64,000 nt of DNA from Streptomyces griseus (GTDB lineage Bacteria; Actinomycetota; Actinomycetes; Streptomycetales; Streptomycetaceae), in NCBI RefSeq assembly GCF_900460065.1, contig NZ_UAVD01000023.1, forward strand, positions 124,001-188,000, read 5' to 3'. Below, in pieces: positions 50,258-59,833 of the stretch (its first letter is position 1; each line of letters begins with the position of its first letter). A program made the position numbers and the translations under genes. A model generated the notes under the pieces. It saw only the letters and a list, made by a program, of their open reading frames with translations. It ran no database searches and was not told the origin of the DNA.

Positions 50258-51897
50258 GCGCCGCCCACGCCCTCTACCCCACCGTCCAGCTCGCCGCCAC
50301 CGAGGGGGCGAGCGAGCACCGGCCGCTGATCATCACGCTGTTCGCCGCCTTCGTCGTGGCCACCCTCTTCATCACCGTGTGGGCGGGGCGCCAGACCAGG
50401 AGCGCCTCCGACTTCTACGCCGGCGGCCGCCAGTTCACCGGATTCCAGAACGGACTCGCGGTCTCCGGCGACTACATGTCCGCCGCGTCCTTCCTCGGCA
50501 TCGCCGGAGCCATCGCCCTCTTCGGGTACGACGGCTTCCTCTACTCCATCGGCTTCCTCGTCGCCTGGCTCGTCGCCCTGCTCCTGGTCGCCGAACCGCT
50601 GCGCAACTCCGGCCGTTACACCATGGGCGACGTCCTCGCCTACCGGATGCGCCAGCGCCCCGTCCGCACCGCCGCCGGAACGTCCACGATCGTCGTCTCG
50701 ATCTTCTACCTGCTGGCGCAGATGGCCGGCGCGGGCGTCCTCGTCTCGCTGCTCCTCGGCATCACCAGCGACGCCGGGAAGATCCTCATCGTCGCCCTGG
50801 TCGGCGTGCTCATGATCCTCTACGTCACCATCGGCGGCATGAAGGGCACCACCTGGGTGCAGATGGTCAAGGCCGTGCTGCTCATCGCGGGCACCCTGCT
50901 CATCACCTTCCTGATCCTGCTGAAGTTCAACTTCAACATCTCCGACCTGCTCGGCACCGCCGCCAGCAACAGCGGCAAGGGCGCCGCCTTCCTGGAGCCC
51001 GGTCTGAAGTACGGCGTCGACAACATCTCGAAGCTGGACTTCATCTCGCTCGGCATCGCCCTGGTCCTCGGCACCGCGGGGCTGCCGCACATCCTGATCC
51101 GCTTCTACACCGTGCCCACCGCCAAGGCCGCCCGTAAGTCCGTGAACTGGGCGATCGGCATCATCGGCGCCTTCTACCTGATGACGATCGTGCTCGGCTT
51201 CGGCGCGGCGGCGATCCTCAAGCCCGCCGACATCATCGCCTCCAACAAGGCGGGCAACACCGCGGCGCCGCTCGCCGCACTGGAGATCGGCGGCGGCTCC
51301 GGATCCACCGGCGGCGCCATCCTCCTCGCGGTGATCTCCGCCGTCGCCTTCGCCACCATCCTCGCCGTCGTCGCCGGACTCACCCTCGCCTCCTCCTCGT
51401 CCTTCGCGCACGACATCTACGCCAACGTCATCCGCAGGGGGAAGGCCACCGAGAAGGAAGAGGTCCGCGCCGCACGCTGGGCCACCGTCGCGATCGGCAT
51501 CGTCTCCATCGGCCTCGGCGCACTCGCCCGCGACCTGAACGTCGCCGGGCTCGTCGCCCTGGCCTTCGCGGTCGCCGCCTCCGCCAACCTGCCGACGATC
51601 CTCTACAGCCTGTTCTGGAAGCGCTTCACCACCCAGGGGGCCCTCTGGTCCATCTACGGAGGCCTCGCCTCCTCCGTCCTGCTGGTGCTGTTCTCGCCGG
51701 TCGTCTCCTCCAAGCCGAGCTCGATGTTCCCGGACGTGGACTTCGCCTGGTTCCCGCTGGAGAACCCCGGCCTGATCTCGATCCCGCTCGGCTTCCTGCT
51801 CGGCTGGGTCGGCTCGCTGATCTCCAAGGAGAAGGCCGACTCCGACAAGTACGCCGAGCTGGAGGTCAAGTCCCTCACCGGCGTCGGAGCCCACTGA
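50254..51897 (+). CDS. actP: Cation/acetate symporter
   Basis: A 547-residue sodium:solute symporter (SSS) with about 13 membrane segments. Typical regions are FYAGGRQFTGFQNGLAVSGD, YMSAASFLGIAGAIALFGYD, ILYVTIGGMKGTTWVQMVKA and LTLASSSSFAHDIYANVIRR. It matches ActP (YjcG), which imports acetate and other short acids with a cation. Translation is coupled to the DUF485 gene. A strong hairpin ends the operon. Confidence 0.92.
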   Translation: MSAAHALYPTVQLAATEGASEHRPLIITLFAAFVVATLFITVWAGRQTRSASDFYAGGRQFTGFQNGLAVSGDYMSAASFLGIAGAIALFGYDGFLYSIGFLVAWLVALLLVAEPLRNSGRYTMGDVLAYRMRQRPVRTAAGTSTIVVSIFYLLAQMAGAGVLVSLLLGITSDAGKILIVALVGVLMILYVTIGGMKGTTWVQMVKAVLLIAGTLLITFLILLKFNFNISDLLGTAASNSGKGAAFLEPGLKYGVDNISKLDFISLGIALVLGTAGLPHILIRFYTVPTAKAARKSVNWAIGIIGAFYLMTIVLGFGAAAILKPADIIASNKAGNTAAPLAALEIGGGSGSTGGAILLAVISAVAFATILAVVAGLTLASSSSFAHDIYANVIRRGKATEKEEVRAARWATVAIGIVSIGLGALARDLNVAGLVALAFAVAASANLPTILYSLFWKRFTTQGALWSIYGGLASSVLLVLFSPVVSSKPSSMFPDVDFAWFPLENPGLISIPLGFLLGWVGSLISKEKADSDKYAELEVKSLTGVGAH

Positions 51898-51942
51898 GCG
51901 CACCGGACCGGGCGGGCCCGTTCGGCCCATCGCCCACCACTC

Positions 51943-51986
51943 GCGGCCGGGCCGCGTCGTAGAGTCCTACGACGCGGCCCGGCCGC
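51943..51986 (+). terminator. Terminator after actP
   Basis: GCGGCCGGGCCGCGTCGTAG, loop AGTC, CTACGACGCGGCCCGGCCGC: a perfect 20-bp stem 46 bases beyond the actP stop. Confidence 0.85.
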
Positions 51987-52028
51987 ACCTCGTGGCAAAC
52001 GCGCCACTCCGATGTCACACGACTCACG

Positions 52029-52034
52029 TAGGCT
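52029..52034 (+). promoter_or_regulatory. -10 candidate for moaA
   Basis: TAGGCT at 52029-52034 would give a leader of about 60 bases before the moaA GTG. No strong -35 was found, and no molybdenum-cofactor riboswitch is visible. Confidence 0.3.
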
Positions 52035-52099
52035 CGGAAGGACAAGAGGCCACAGGAGCGACCGCACCACCGCGGACACCACCGGGGGAGGGACCCACC

Positions 52100-53089
52100 G
52101 TGCTCATCGACACCTATGACCGGGTCGCCACCGACCTGCGCGTGTCACTCACCGACAAGTGCAACCTGCGCTGCACCTACTGCATGCCCGAAGAGGGCCT
52201 TCAGTGGCTCGGCAAGAGCGAGCTGCTCTCCGACGACGAGATCGTGCGCCTGATCCGTATCGCCGTCACCCGGCTCGGCATCACCGAGGTCCGCTTCACC
52301 GGCGGCGAGCCCCTGCTGCGCCCCGGCCTCGTCTCCATCGTCGAGCAGTGCGCCGCGCTCACGCCCCGCCCCCGCATGTCGCTCACGACCAACGGCATCG
52401 GGCTCAAGCGCACCGCCACCGCCCTCAAGGCCGCGGGGCTCGACCGGGTCAACGTCTCGCTGGACACCCTGCGCCCCGACGTCTTCAAGACCCTCACCCG
52501 CCGTGACCGCCACCGGGACGTGCTGGACGGCCTGGAGGCCGCCCGCGAGGCCGGGCTCACCCCGGTGAAGGTCAACTCCGTCCTGATGCCGGGACTCAAC
52601 GAGGACGAGGCCCCCGAGCTGCTCGCCTGGGCCGTCGCCCACGACTACGAGCTCCGCTTCATCGAGCAGATGCCGCTCGACGCCCAGCACGGCTGGAAGC
52701 GCGACGGCATGATCACCGCGGGAGACATCCTCGCCTCGCTGCGCACCCGCTTCACCCTCACCGCGGAGAGCGACGAGTCCCGCGGCTCCGCCCCCGCCGA
52801 GCGCTGGACCGTCGACGGCGGGCCGCACCGCGTCGGCGTGATCGCCTCCGTCACCCGCCCGTTCTGCCGCGCCTGCGACCGCACCCGGCTCACCGCCGAC
52901 GGCCAGGTCCGCACCTGCCTCTTCGCCCGCGAGGAGACGGACCTGCGCGGAGCGCTGCGCGGGGACGCGCCGGACGAGGAGATCGCCGAGCTCTGGAGGA
53001 CGGCCATGTGGGGCAAGAAGGCGGGCTCCGGACTGGACGACCCGTCCTTCCTGCAGCCCGACCGCCCGATGTCGGCGATCGGCGGCTAG
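52100..53089 (+). CDS. moaA: GTP 3',8-cyclase (molybdenum cofactor biosynthesis)
   Basis: A 329-residue radical SAM enzyme that converts GTP to 3',8-cyclo-GTP. The SAM cluster Cys are at residues 21, 25 and 28 (TDKCNLRCTYCMPEEG). The second Fe-S cluster uses CRACDRTRLTADGQVRTC near the C-terminus, and the protein ends in the conserved GG (SAIGG). The GTG at 52100 follows GGGAGGG. It stands alone; other moa genes are not in this window. Confidence 0.96.
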   Translation: MLIDTYDRVATDLRVSLTDKCNLRCTYCMPEEGLQWLGKSELLSDDEIVRLIRIAVTRLGITEVRFTGGEPLLRPGLVSIVEQCAALTPRPRMSLTTNGIGLKRTATALKAAGLDRVNVSLDTLRPDVFKTLTRRDRHRDVLDGLEAAREAGLTPVKVNSVLMPGLNEDEAPELLAWAVAHDYELRFIEQMPLDAQHGWKRDGMITAGDILASLRTRFTLTAESDESRGSAPAERWTVDGGPHRVGVIASVTRPFCRACDRTRLTADGQVRTCLFAREETDLRGALRGDAPDEEIAELWRTAMWGKKAGSGLDDPSFLQPDRPMSAIGG

Positions 53090-53153
53090 GCCCTGTCGTC
53101 GGGCGGGTTCCGTCCCTTCCCGTCGCCGCCCGCGGTGCGTCGCACGGCGGACG

Positions 53154-53177
53154 GGACCGGTCGGACCGGACCGGACC
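53154..53177. repeat. Short GGACC tandem repeat
   Basis: GGACC occurs at 53154, 53163, 53168 and 53173, three of them in a 5-base tandem. It lies between convergent moaA and a small Cys protein gene. No function is apparent. Confidence 0.4.
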
Positions 53178-53197
53178 GGGGGATCAGGGCCCGGGAA

Positions 53198-53455
53198 TCA
53201 GGCCCCGGTCTCCTTCCCGTCCCCGGCTTCCCAGTCCTCCAGCGCCACGACGTCCTTGAGGAAACCCCGTACACCGAGGAACGAGGACAGGTGCTCGCGG
53301 TGCTCGTCGCAGGCCAGCCAGGTCTTGCGCCGCTCGGGCGTGTGCAGCTTGGGGTTGTTCCAGGCGAGCACCCACACGGCGGCGGCCCGGCAGCCCTTGG
53401 CGGAGCAGAGCGGAGCGCCGGTGGGACTCTCGGCGGACGTCTCGGGAAAAATCAC
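53198..53455 (-). CDS. Conserved small Cys/His protein
   Basis: An 85-residue soluble protein. It has paired Cys early (PLCSAKGCRAAAVWVLAWNN) and a C-x2-H arrangement later (TWLACDEHREHLSSFLGVRG), which together could bind one zinc ion. The sequence is typical of streptomycetes; database names such as acetone carboxylase appear for similar proteins but nothing here supports that. The GTG at 53455 lies 7 bases after a TAGGCT element, suggesting a leaderless message. Confidence 0.7.
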   Translation of the reverse strand: MIFPETSAESPTGAPLCSAKGCRAAAVWVLAWNNPKLHTPERRKTWLACDEHREHLSSFLGVRGFLKDVVALEDWEAGDGKETGA

Positions 53456-53462
53456 GTGGCCC

Positions 53463-53468
53463 AGCCTA
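53463..53468 (-). promoter_or_regulatory. -10 element of a leaderless promoter (small Cys/His protein)
   Basis: On the minus strand TAGGCT ends 7 bases before the GTG at 53455. Confidence 0.45.
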
Positions 53469-53539
53469 AGTCAGGTGCTCCACGAGCCGAGGCGGGTGCT
53501 CCACGGGCCATCTGACGCATACCCGGCCGGAGAAAGGGC

Positions 53540-53575
53540 GACGCCGAGCAGCCACGGGGGGAGCTGCCCGGCGTC
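53540..53575 (-). terminator. Terminator after the DUF3099 gene
   Basis: GACGCCG (53540-53546) and GCAGC (53548-53552) pair with GCTGC (53563-53567) and CGGCGTC (53569-53575), with one mismatch. It lies between the DUF3099 gene and the small Cys/His protein gene. Confidence 0.65.
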
Positions 53576-53697
53576 GGTCCGTCGCTCCGACGGGGGATGC
53601 GGAGCGCTTGGGAAGTATGTCACGGGGACCGGGGTGCGGTGCACCGGAACGTCATGATTGATCTGAGCTTTTATTGAGCTTTGAGAGACGTGCGAGC

Positions 53698-54075
53698 TCA
53701 GGTGTGCTCGTGCGGCGGCCGGGCCCCGCCGGACGCCCCTTCGGCGTCCCCCGACTCCGCGGGACCGGGCGCCGGGGCGGCCTCCAGAGCCGGTTGCAGC
53801 GGCATCTGCACGAACGTCGTCGGCAGCGAAGTCACGTTCTCCCGCCCGGCGTTGGCGATGACCACCGCCACGTACGGCAGCAGCACCCCCAGCACGAGCG
53901 CCACGATCGCCACATGCCGCTCCACATTCCACAGCACCGCGGCCAGCACCACCGACACCGTGCGCACCGACATCGAGATCACATAGCGTCGCTGTCGGCC
54001 GCGGACGTCGTCCGTCAGCCCCTGACGGGCGCCCGTGATCCGGATGACCTCCGTACCCGCGCTCTTCCGCAGCAT
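53698..54075 (-). CDS. DUF3099 membrane protein
   Basis: A 125-residue protein with two membrane segments (YVISMSVRTVSVVLAAVLWN and VAIVALVLGVLLPYVAVVIA) and the DUF3099 hallmark ITGARQGLTDDVRGRQRRYV. The C-terminus is Ala/Pro/Glu-rich. The ATG at 54075 fits the family start; GGTGG lies upstream. ATG at 54123 and others further up are in frame but would add an unusual Pro-rich head. Function unknown. Confidence 0.78.
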   Translation of the reverse strand: MLRKSAGTEVIRITGARQGLTDDVRGRQRRYVISMSVRTVSVVLAAVLWNVERHVAIVALVLGVLLPYVAVVIANAGRENVTSLPTTFVQMPLQPALEAAPAPGPAESGDAEGASGGARPPHEHT

Positions 54076-54296
54076 GCTCCACCACCAGATCTCGTCGCCG
54101 GCCGCTCCCGGACCGGGCCGCATCCACGGTACGCCCGGCACCGGCCGGGCAGGCGACCGGGGCACGCCGTACGAAGGGCGCGGCCCCGGGGCGGGGCCGG
54201 ACCGGGGCTCCACGGACGGCCCAACCGGGCATGCGCCACCCGGACGGCGGGCCGAGACTGGGCGGACGCGCACTCCGCGCCGCACGAGGAGGCGAA

Positions 54297-54575
54297 ATGA
54301 GCTGGTTGTGGGCAATCATCGTGGGACTGGTGCTGGGTGTCATCGCCAGAGCGATCCTGCCGGGCAAACAGGACATCCCGCTCTGGCTGACGGCCGTGTT
54401 CGGCATCCTCGGCAGCATCCTCGGCAACGCCGTGGCCGGCTGGATCGGCGTGGAGGACACCAAGGGCATCGACTGGATCCGTCACCTGCTGCAACTGGCG
54501 GGCGCCGTGGCGGTCGTCGCCGTCGGCGACATGGTCTGGCAGTCCCTCCGCGGCAACCGTAGACAGCGGACCTGA
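54297..54575 (+). CDS. GlsB/YeaQ/YmgE-family stress membrane protein
   Basis: A 92-residue protein with three hydrophobic segments (MSWLWAIIVGLVLGVIARAI, IPLWLTAVFGILGSILGNAV, LLQLAGAVAVVAVGDMVWQS), the pattern of transglycosylase-associated stress proteins. GAGGAGG lies before the ATG at 54297. Possibly linked to envelope stress like the Asp23 cluster, but no direct evidence. Divergent from the DUF3099 gene. Confidence 0.88.
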   Translation: MSWLWAIIVGLVLGVIARAILPGKQDIPLWLTAVFGILGSILGNAVAGWIGVEDTKGIDWIRHLLQLAGAVAVVAVGDMVWQSLRGNRRQRT

Positions 54576-54595
54576 CCCGCCGGGGTCACACGGCG

Positions 54596-54634
54596 CCGCG
54601 GCCGGACACGCGTTCCTCGCGTGTCCGGCCGCGG
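54596..54634. terminator. Bidirectional terminator between glsB and tyrS
   Basis: CCGCGGCCGGACACGCG, loop TTCCT, CGCGTGTCCGGCCGCGG: a perfect 17-bp stem between the two convergent genes. Confidence 0.88.
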
Positions 54635-54654
54635 CACGGTGACGCGGGGGAGGG

Positions 54655-55926
54655 TCAGCCGACCGGGCCGACCTCCACCGCCGCCAGGTTCTTCTTGCCC
54701 CGGCGCAGGACCAGCCAGCGCCCGTGCAGCAACTCCCCGGCGTCCGGTGCGACTTCGCCGTCGACGACCTTCACGTTGTTCACGTAGGCGCCGCCCTCCT
54801 TGACCGTGCGTCGGGCCCCCGACTTGCTGGGCGCCAGACCGACCTCCACCAACAGGTCCACCAGCGGACCCAGCTCGGCGACGGTCGCGTGCGGCACCTC
54901 GGACAGGGCGGCGCTCAGCGTCGCCTCGTCCAGCTCGGCCAGATCGCCCTGGCCGAACAGCGCCTTCGACGCCGCGATGACGGCCGCGCACTGCTCGCCG
55001 CCGTGCACCAGCGTGGTCAGTTCCTCGGCCAGGGCCCGCTGCGCGTTGCGCGCCTGCGGCCGCTCCTCGGTGAGCTTCTCCAGCTCCGCCAGCTCCTCAC
55101 GGCTCTTGAAGCTGAGGATGCGCAGGTAGCGGGAGACGTCCCGGTCGTCCACGTTCAGCCAGAACTGGTAGAACGCGTACGGCGTCGTCATCTCCGGGTC
55201 GAGCCAGACGGCGCCGCTCTCGGACTTGCCGAACTTCGTCCCGTCCGCCTTCGTCATCAGCGGCGTCGCCAGCGCGTGCACGACCGCGCCCGGCTCCAGC
55301 CGGTGGATCAGGTCGATGCCCGCGGTGAGGTTGCCCCACTGGTCGCTGCCGCCCTGCTGGAGGGTGCAGCCGTGCCGGCGGTACAGCTCCAGGAAGTCCA
55401 TGCCCTGGAGCAGCTGGTAGCTGAACTCGGTGTAGCTGATGCCCTCCTGCGACTCCAGCCGCCGGGCCACCGAGTCCTTGGTGAGCATCTTGTTGACCCG
55501 GAAGTGCTTGCCGATGTCCCGCAGGAACTCGATCGCGGACATGCCCGCGGTCCAGTCCAGGTTGTTGACCATCGTCGCCGCGTTCGGGCCCTCGAAGGTG
55601 AGGAAGGGCTCGATCTGCCCCCGCAGCCGCTGCACCCAGGCGGCGATGGTCTCCGGGTCGTTCAGCGTCCGCTCGGCGGTGGGCCGCGGGTCACCGATCT
55701 GACCCGTGGCCCCGCCGACCAGGGCGAGCGGCTTCAGGCCCGCCTGCTGGAGCCGCCGCATGGTGAGCACCTGCACGAGGTGCCCCACGTGCAGGCTGGC
55801 GGCGGTCGGGTCGAAGCCGCAATAGAAGGTGACGGGACCGTCCGCGAGAGCCTTGCGCAGTGCGTCCTCGTCAGTGGACTGGGCGAACAGCCCGCGCCAC
55901 TTCAGCTCGTCGACGATGTCCGTCAC
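54655..55926 (-). CDS. tyrS: Tyrosine--tRNA ligase
   Basis: A 423-residue class I aminoacyl-tRNA synthetase. The HIGH motif is HVGH (residues 46-49, in [14 protein letters not shown]), the KMSKS motif is KFGKS (231-235), and the tyrosine site reads [16 protein letters not shown]. The C-terminal S4-like RNA-binding part ([20 protein letters not shown]) is complete. GTG start after AAGGAGCACCGGAACC. No T-box leader is seen. It lies downstream of tldE in the same direction. Confidence 0.97.
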   Translation of the reverse strand: MTDIVDELKWRGLFAQSTDEDALRKALADGPVTFYCGFDPTAASLHVGHLVQVLTMRRLQQAGLKPLALVGGATGQIGDPRPTAERTLNDPETIAAWVQRLRGQIEPFLTFEGPNAATMVNNLDWTAGMSAIEFLRDIGKHFRVNKMLTKDSVARRLESQEGISYTEFSYQLLQGMDFLELYRRHGCTLQQGGSDQWGNLTAGIDLIHRLEPGAVVHALATPLMTKADGTKFGKSESGAVWLDPEMTTPYAFYQFWLNVDDRDVSRYLRILSFKSREELAELEKLTEERPQARNAQRALAEELTTLVHGGEQCAAVIAASKALFGQGDLAELDEATLSAALSEVPHATVAELGPLVDLLVEVGLAPSKSGARRTVKEGGAYVNNVKVVDGEVAPDAGELLHGRWLVLRRGKKNLAAVEVGPVG

Positions 55927-55977
55927 GGTTCCGGTGCTCCTTACGAAAGCAGAGATGTAGAGGTCAGTCTAGGCGGG

Positions 55978-57372
55978 TCACACCCCCGGGCTGACCGAGC
56001 TCATGTTGAAGTCCGGGATGCGCAGCGGGGGCATCGCGGCCCGGGTGAACCAGTCGCCCCACTCGCGCGGCAGCGTCCTCTCCGTACGCCCCGCCTCCGA
56101 GGCCCGGGACAGCAGGTCCACCGGCGACTCGTTGAAGCGGAAGTTGTTCACCCCGCCGACCACCTCGCCGTCCTCGACCAGATAGACGCCGTCCCGGGTC
56201 AGCCCCGTCAGCAGCAGCGTCGCCGGATCCACCTCGCGGATGTACCAGAGGCAGGTCAGCAGCAGCGCCCGCCCGGTCGTCGCGGCGACCATCTCCTCCA
56301 GCGACCGCTCGCCGCCGCCCTCCAGCAGCAGGTTGTCGATGGCCGGGGCGACCGGCAGCCCGGTCAGGTCCGCCGTGTGCCGGGTCGTCGTCAGCCGCTC
56401 CAGCCTCCCCTCCCGGACCCAGTCCGTCGGGGCCAGCGGCAGCCCGTTGTCGAAGACGGAACCGCTGTCGCCGGAGGAGTGGGCGATCACGAACGGCGCC
56501 GACTCCAGACCCGGCGCATGCGGGTCGCTGCGCAGGGTGAGCGGCAGCGGGGCGAGCTTCTCGCCCAGCCGGGTACCGCCGCCCGGCGTGGAGAACACCG
56601 TCCGGCCCTCCACGGCGTCCCGCGCGGTCGACGACCAGAGCTGGTAGATCAGCAGGTCCGCGACGGCGGCCGGCGGCAGCAGCGTCTCGTACCGGCCGGC
56701 GGGCAGCTCGACGCGCCGCTCCGCCCAGCGCAGCCGCTGCGCCAGCTCCGCGTCCATCGCCGCCGGGTCGACGTCCCGGAAGTCCCGGGTCGCCCGGCCC
56801 GCCCACGCGGAGCGCGCACGGTCCGGCGACTTCGCGTTCAGCTCCAGCGTCCCGTTCGGCTGGTCGTGGCGCAGCCGCAGCCCCGTCGACGTCCCCAGGT
56901 AGGTGGAGGTCAGCTCGTGGTTCGCGAACCCGTACAGCTCGCGGCCCCCGGCCCGGGCGCGCGCGAAGGCGTCGCCGAGCGCCGGGGCGAAGCCGGCGAA
57001 GACCTCCGAGCCGGTCTCGGCGGGCGCGTCCGTGAAGCCGGGGGAGGAGGGGACCCCGCTCACCAGCGGCTGTGCGTCCTCCGCCGGATCCGCGCCCCGG
57101 GCGGCGGCCTCGGCGGCCCGCACCAGCGGCTCCAGGTCCTCCGTGGTCACCGCGGACCGGGAGACGACGCCGGAAGCCGTCCCCTTCGCCCCGTCCACGG
57201 TCGCGACGACGGTCAGGGTCCGTCCCCGGGTCACCCCGTTCGTGGTGAGCGCGTTGCCGGCCCAGCGCAGATTGGCGGAGGACTGCTCGTCGGCGATGAC
57301 CACCAGGCCGTCCGTGGTGGACAGCTCCAGAGCCCGCTCGACGATCTCGTGCGGCTTGCTGACGCGGCTCAT
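55978..57372 (-). CDS. tldE: TldE/PmbA-type metallopeptidase partner
   Basis: A 464-residue protein of the TldD/PmbA family. It has the PmbA-type core (EIVERALELSTTDGLVVIAD at the start; VSRSAVTTEDLEPLVRAAEA; GGVNNFRFNESPVDLLSR near the end) but no HExxxH, as expected for the E subunit of the TldD/TldE heterodimer. TldD/E trims peptides, including microcin precursors. Its ATG overlaps the tldD stop (ATGA), ensuring paired synthesis. Confidence 0.9.
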   Translation of the reverse strand: MSRVSKPHEIVERALELSTTDGLVVIADEQSSANLRWAGNALTTNGVTRGRTLTVVATVDGAKGTASGVVSRSAVTTEDLEPLVRAAEAAARGADPAEDAQPLVSGVPSSPGFTDAPAETGSEVFAGFAPALGDAFARARAGGRELYGFANHELTSTYLGTSTGLRLRHDQPNGTLELNAKSPDRARSAWAGRATRDFRDVDPAAMDAELAQRLRWAERRVELPAGRYETLLPPAAVADLLIYQLWSSTARDAVEGRTVFSTPGGGTRLGEKLAPLPLTLRSDPHAPGLESAPFVIAHSSGDSGSVFDNGLPLAPTDWVREGRLERLTTTRHTADLTGLPVAPAIDNLLLEGGGERSLEEMVAATTGRALLLTCLWYIREVDPATLLLTGLTRDGVYLVEDGEVVGGVNNFRFNESPVDLLSRASEAGRTERTLPREWGDWFTRAAMPPLRIPDFNMSSVSPGV

Positions 57373-58892
57373 CGTCCGGCCTCCTGCGTCGTGTTGAGGA
57401 TGTTGACGCCCCGGAAGAGGGCGGAGGGGCAGCCGTGCGAGACCGCGGCGATCTGGCCCGGCTGGGCCTTGCCGCAGTTGAACGCGCCGCCCAGGACGTA
57501 CGTCTGGGGGCCGCCGACCTTCTCCATCGAGCCCCAGAAGTCCGTGGTCGTCGCCTGGTACGCCACATCGCGCAGCTGCCCGGCCAGCCGGCCGTTCTCG
57601 ATGCGGAAGAACCGCTGTCCGGTGAACTGGAAGTTGTAGCGCTGCATGTCGATGGACCACGACCGGTCGCCGACCACGTAGATCCCGCGCTCCACCCCGC
57701 CGATCAGATCCTCCGTGGAGAGCCCGCCCGGGTCCGGCTTCAGGGACACGTTCGCCATGCGCTGTACGGGGACATGGCCCGGCGAGTCCGCGAACGCGCA
57801 GCCGTTGGAACGGCCCAGGCCCGTCAGCTTCGCGATGCGGCGGTCCAGCTGGTAGCCGACCAGCGTGCCGTCCTTCACCAGGTCCCAGGACTGCGCCTCG
57901 ACGCCCTCGTCGTCGTAGCCGACCGTCGCGAGCCCGTGCTCGGCCGTCCGGTCGCCGGTCACGTTCATCACGGGGGAGCCGTACGCCAGCTTGCCCAGCT
58001 GGTCGAAAGTGGCGAACGAGGTCCCGGCGTACGCCGCCTCGTACCCCAGCGCCCGGTCCAGCTCGGTGGCGTGGCCGATCGACTCGTGGATCGTCAGCCA
58101 CAGGTTCGACGGGTCGACGACCAGGTCGTACGTCCCCGCCTCGACGCTCGGCGCGCGCATCTTCTCCGCGAGCAGCCCGGGGATCCGCTCCAGCTCGTCG
58201 TCCCAGTCCCAGCCGGTCCCGGTCAGATACTCCCAGCCCCGGCCCGCCGGCGGTGCGACGGTCCGCATCGAGTCGAACTCGCCGCTCGTGCCGTCCACCG
58301 CGACGGCGGTGAACTGCGGGTGGATCCGCACCCGTTGCTGCGTGGTGACGGTGCCCGCCGTGTCCGCGTAGAACTTGTTCTCGTGCACGGCCATCAGGGA
58401 CGCGTCCACATGCGCGACCCCCTCCGCGCCCAGCAGCCGCCCGCTCCACTCGGCGAGCAGCGCCGCCTTCTCCTCGTCCGGGACGGAGAAGGGGTCGACG
58501 TCGTACGCCGACACCCAGGTCCGCTCGTCGTGCACCGGCTCGTCCGCCAGCTCGACCCGCTCGTCGGAACCGGCGGCAGCGATCACCTTCGCCGACAGCT
58601 TCGCCATCGCGACCGCCTGCGAGGCCACCTTCGCGGCGGCGTCCATCGTCAGGTCGACGCCCGAGGCGAACCCCCACGCACCGCCGTGCACCACCCGCAC
58701 CGCGTACCCGAGGTCGGTGCTGTCCGACGCGCCGGCCGGCCGCGCGTCCCGCAGCCGCCAGGTGGCACTGCGCACCCGCTCCAGCCGGAAGTCGGCGTGG
58801 GTCGCGCCCAGCGCCCGCGCCCGCGCGAGCGCCGCGTCCGCCAGCGCGCGCGACGGCAGGGCCAGGAATGACTGATCTACCTCGTGGGGCAC
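57369..58892 (-). CDS. tldD: TldD metallopeptidase
   Basis: A 507-residue zinc protease. The motif HESIGH (residues about 269-274, in NLWLTIHESIGHATELDRAL) carries the metal ligands; a further Cys in GGAFNCGKAQPGQ is conserved in the family. The GTG at 58892 begins the phrase VPHEVDQSFLALPSRALADA; longer in-frame starts exist. It works with TldE encoded next. No peptide precursor gene is evident nearby. Confidence 0.92.
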   Translation of the reverse strand: MPHEVDQSFLALPSRALADAALARARALGATHADFRLERVRSATWRLRDARPAGASDSTDLGYAVRVVHGGAWGFASGVDLTMDAAAKVASQAVAMAKLSAKVIAAAGSDERVELADEPVHDERTWVSAYDVDPFSVPDEEKAALLAEWSGRLLGAEGVAHVDASLMAVHENKFYADTAGTVTTQQRVRIHPQFTAVAVDGTSGEFDSMRTVAPPAGRGWEYLTGTGWDWDDELERIPGLLAEKMRAPSVEAGTYDLVVDPSNLWLTIHESIGHATELDRALGYEAAYAGTSFATFDQLGKLAYGSPVMNVTGDRTAEHGLATVGYDDEGVEAQSWDLVKDGTLVGYQLDRRIAKLTGLGRSNGCAFADSPGHVPVQRMANVSLKPDPGGLSTEDLIGGVERGIYVVGDRSWSIDMQRYNFQFTGQRFFRIENGRLAGQLRDVAYQATTTDFWGSMEKVGGPQTYVLGGAFNCGKAQPGQIAAVSHGCPSALFRGVNILNTTQEAGR

Positions 58893-59066
58893 AGGGAGTT
58901 CCCTTCTCGATACACCACGGCAGTGAACCACGCCGGAGGGTGACCGCACCGGGGGATATCGAGGACGCGTGGGCCGACCACCTACCCGCGTGGACTGTAG
59001 GAACCCGACAGCACCCCGGACAAGCCACTGTCAGGGCCCGATTCCTCGATCGGAGCACGGTACCGA

Positions 59067-59072
59067 TAGGTT
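59067..59072 (+). promoter_or_regulatory. -10 candidate for fabG-fabI
   Basis: TAGGTT at 59067-59072 lies 36 bases before the fabG TTG, giving a short leader with AAAGG as binding site. The -35 is not clear. Confidence 0.3.
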
Positions 59073-59108
59073 TTCGACGTACCAGACCGCCAAGGAAAGG
59101 GTGATCCG

Positions 59109-59828
59109 TTGAGCCGCTCGGTTCTCGTCACCGGAGGAAACCGGGGCATCGGCCTCGCCATCGCCCGCGCCTTCGCCGACAACGGCGACCAGGTCGCGAT
59201 CACCTACCGTTCCGGAGAGCCGCCCCGGGCGCTCACCGACGCCGGTGTCCTCGCGGTCCGCTGCGACATCACCGACGCCGAGCAGGTGGAGCAGGCCTAC
59301 AAGGAGATCGAGGAGAAGCACGGTCCCGTGGAGGTGCTGGTCGCCAACGCGGGCATCACCAAGGACCAGTTGCTGATGCGGATGTCGGAGGACGACTTCA
59401 CCTCCGTGCTCGACACCAACCTCACGGGGACCTTCCGGGTCGTCAAGCGCGCCAACCGCGGCATGCTGCGCGCCAAGAAGGGCCGTGTCGTCCTGATCTC
59501 CTCCGTCGTCGGCCTCCTCGGCTCGGCCGGCCAGGCCAACTACGCCGCCTCCAAGGCCGGGCTGGTCGGCTTCGCCCGGTCGCTGGCCCGTGAACTCGGA
59601 TCGCGGAACATCACCTTCAACGTCGTCGCCCCCGGTTTTGTCGACACCGACATGACCCAGGCGCTCACCGAGGAGCAGCGCGAGGGCATCGTGGCCCAGG
59701 TGCCGCTCGGCCGCTACGCGCGGCCCGAGGAGATCGCCGCCGCCGTGCGCTTCCTCGCCTCCGACGACGCGTCGTACATCACTGGAGCCGTCATTCCCGT
59801 TGACGGCGGATTGGGCATGGGTCACTGA
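59109..59828 (+). CDS. fabG: 3-oxoacyl-[ACP] reductase (MabA-like)
   Basis: A 239-residue SDR that reduces beta-ketoacyl-ACP with NADPH. Cofactor loop VTGGNRGIGLAIARAFADNG, NAG in VLVANAGITKDQLLM, and the catalytic Ser-Tyr-Lys in ISSVVGLLGSAGQANYAASK. Start is a TTG with AAAGG upstream; no better start is available. It is followed after 5 bases by fabI, the same order as mabA-inhA in mycobacteria. Confidence 0.93.
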   Translation: MSRSVLVTGGNRGIGLAIARAFADNGDQVAITYRSGEPPRALTDAGVLAVRCDITDAEQVEQAYKEIEEKHGPVEVLVANAGITKDQLLMRMSEDDFTSVLDTNLTGTFRVVKRANRGMLRAKKGRVVLISSVVGLLGSAGQANYAASKAGLVGFARSLARELGSRNITFNVVAPGFVDTDMTQALTEEQREGIVAQVPLGRYARPEEIAAAVRFLASDDASYITGAVIPVDGGLGMGH

Positions 59829-59833
59829 TCACC

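Noticed and set aside
53154..53177. GGACC tandem as an iteron or replication element
   Set aside because: Only four short copies, no AT-rich stretch or DnaA-like sites nearby.
53198..53455. Annotation as acetone carboxylase
   Set aside because: The protein has 85 residues and a zinc-like Cys/His pattern; it cannot be a carboxylase subunit by itself.
54655..55990. T-box riboswitch for tyrS
   Set aside because: The gap upstream of tyrS is only about 50 bases and carries just a binding site; no T-box sequence.
57369..58949. A RiPP (microcin-like) cluster around TldD/TldE
   Set aside because: No precursor peptide, cyclodehydratase or lanthipeptide synthase gene is adjacent; the pair is probably housekeeping.
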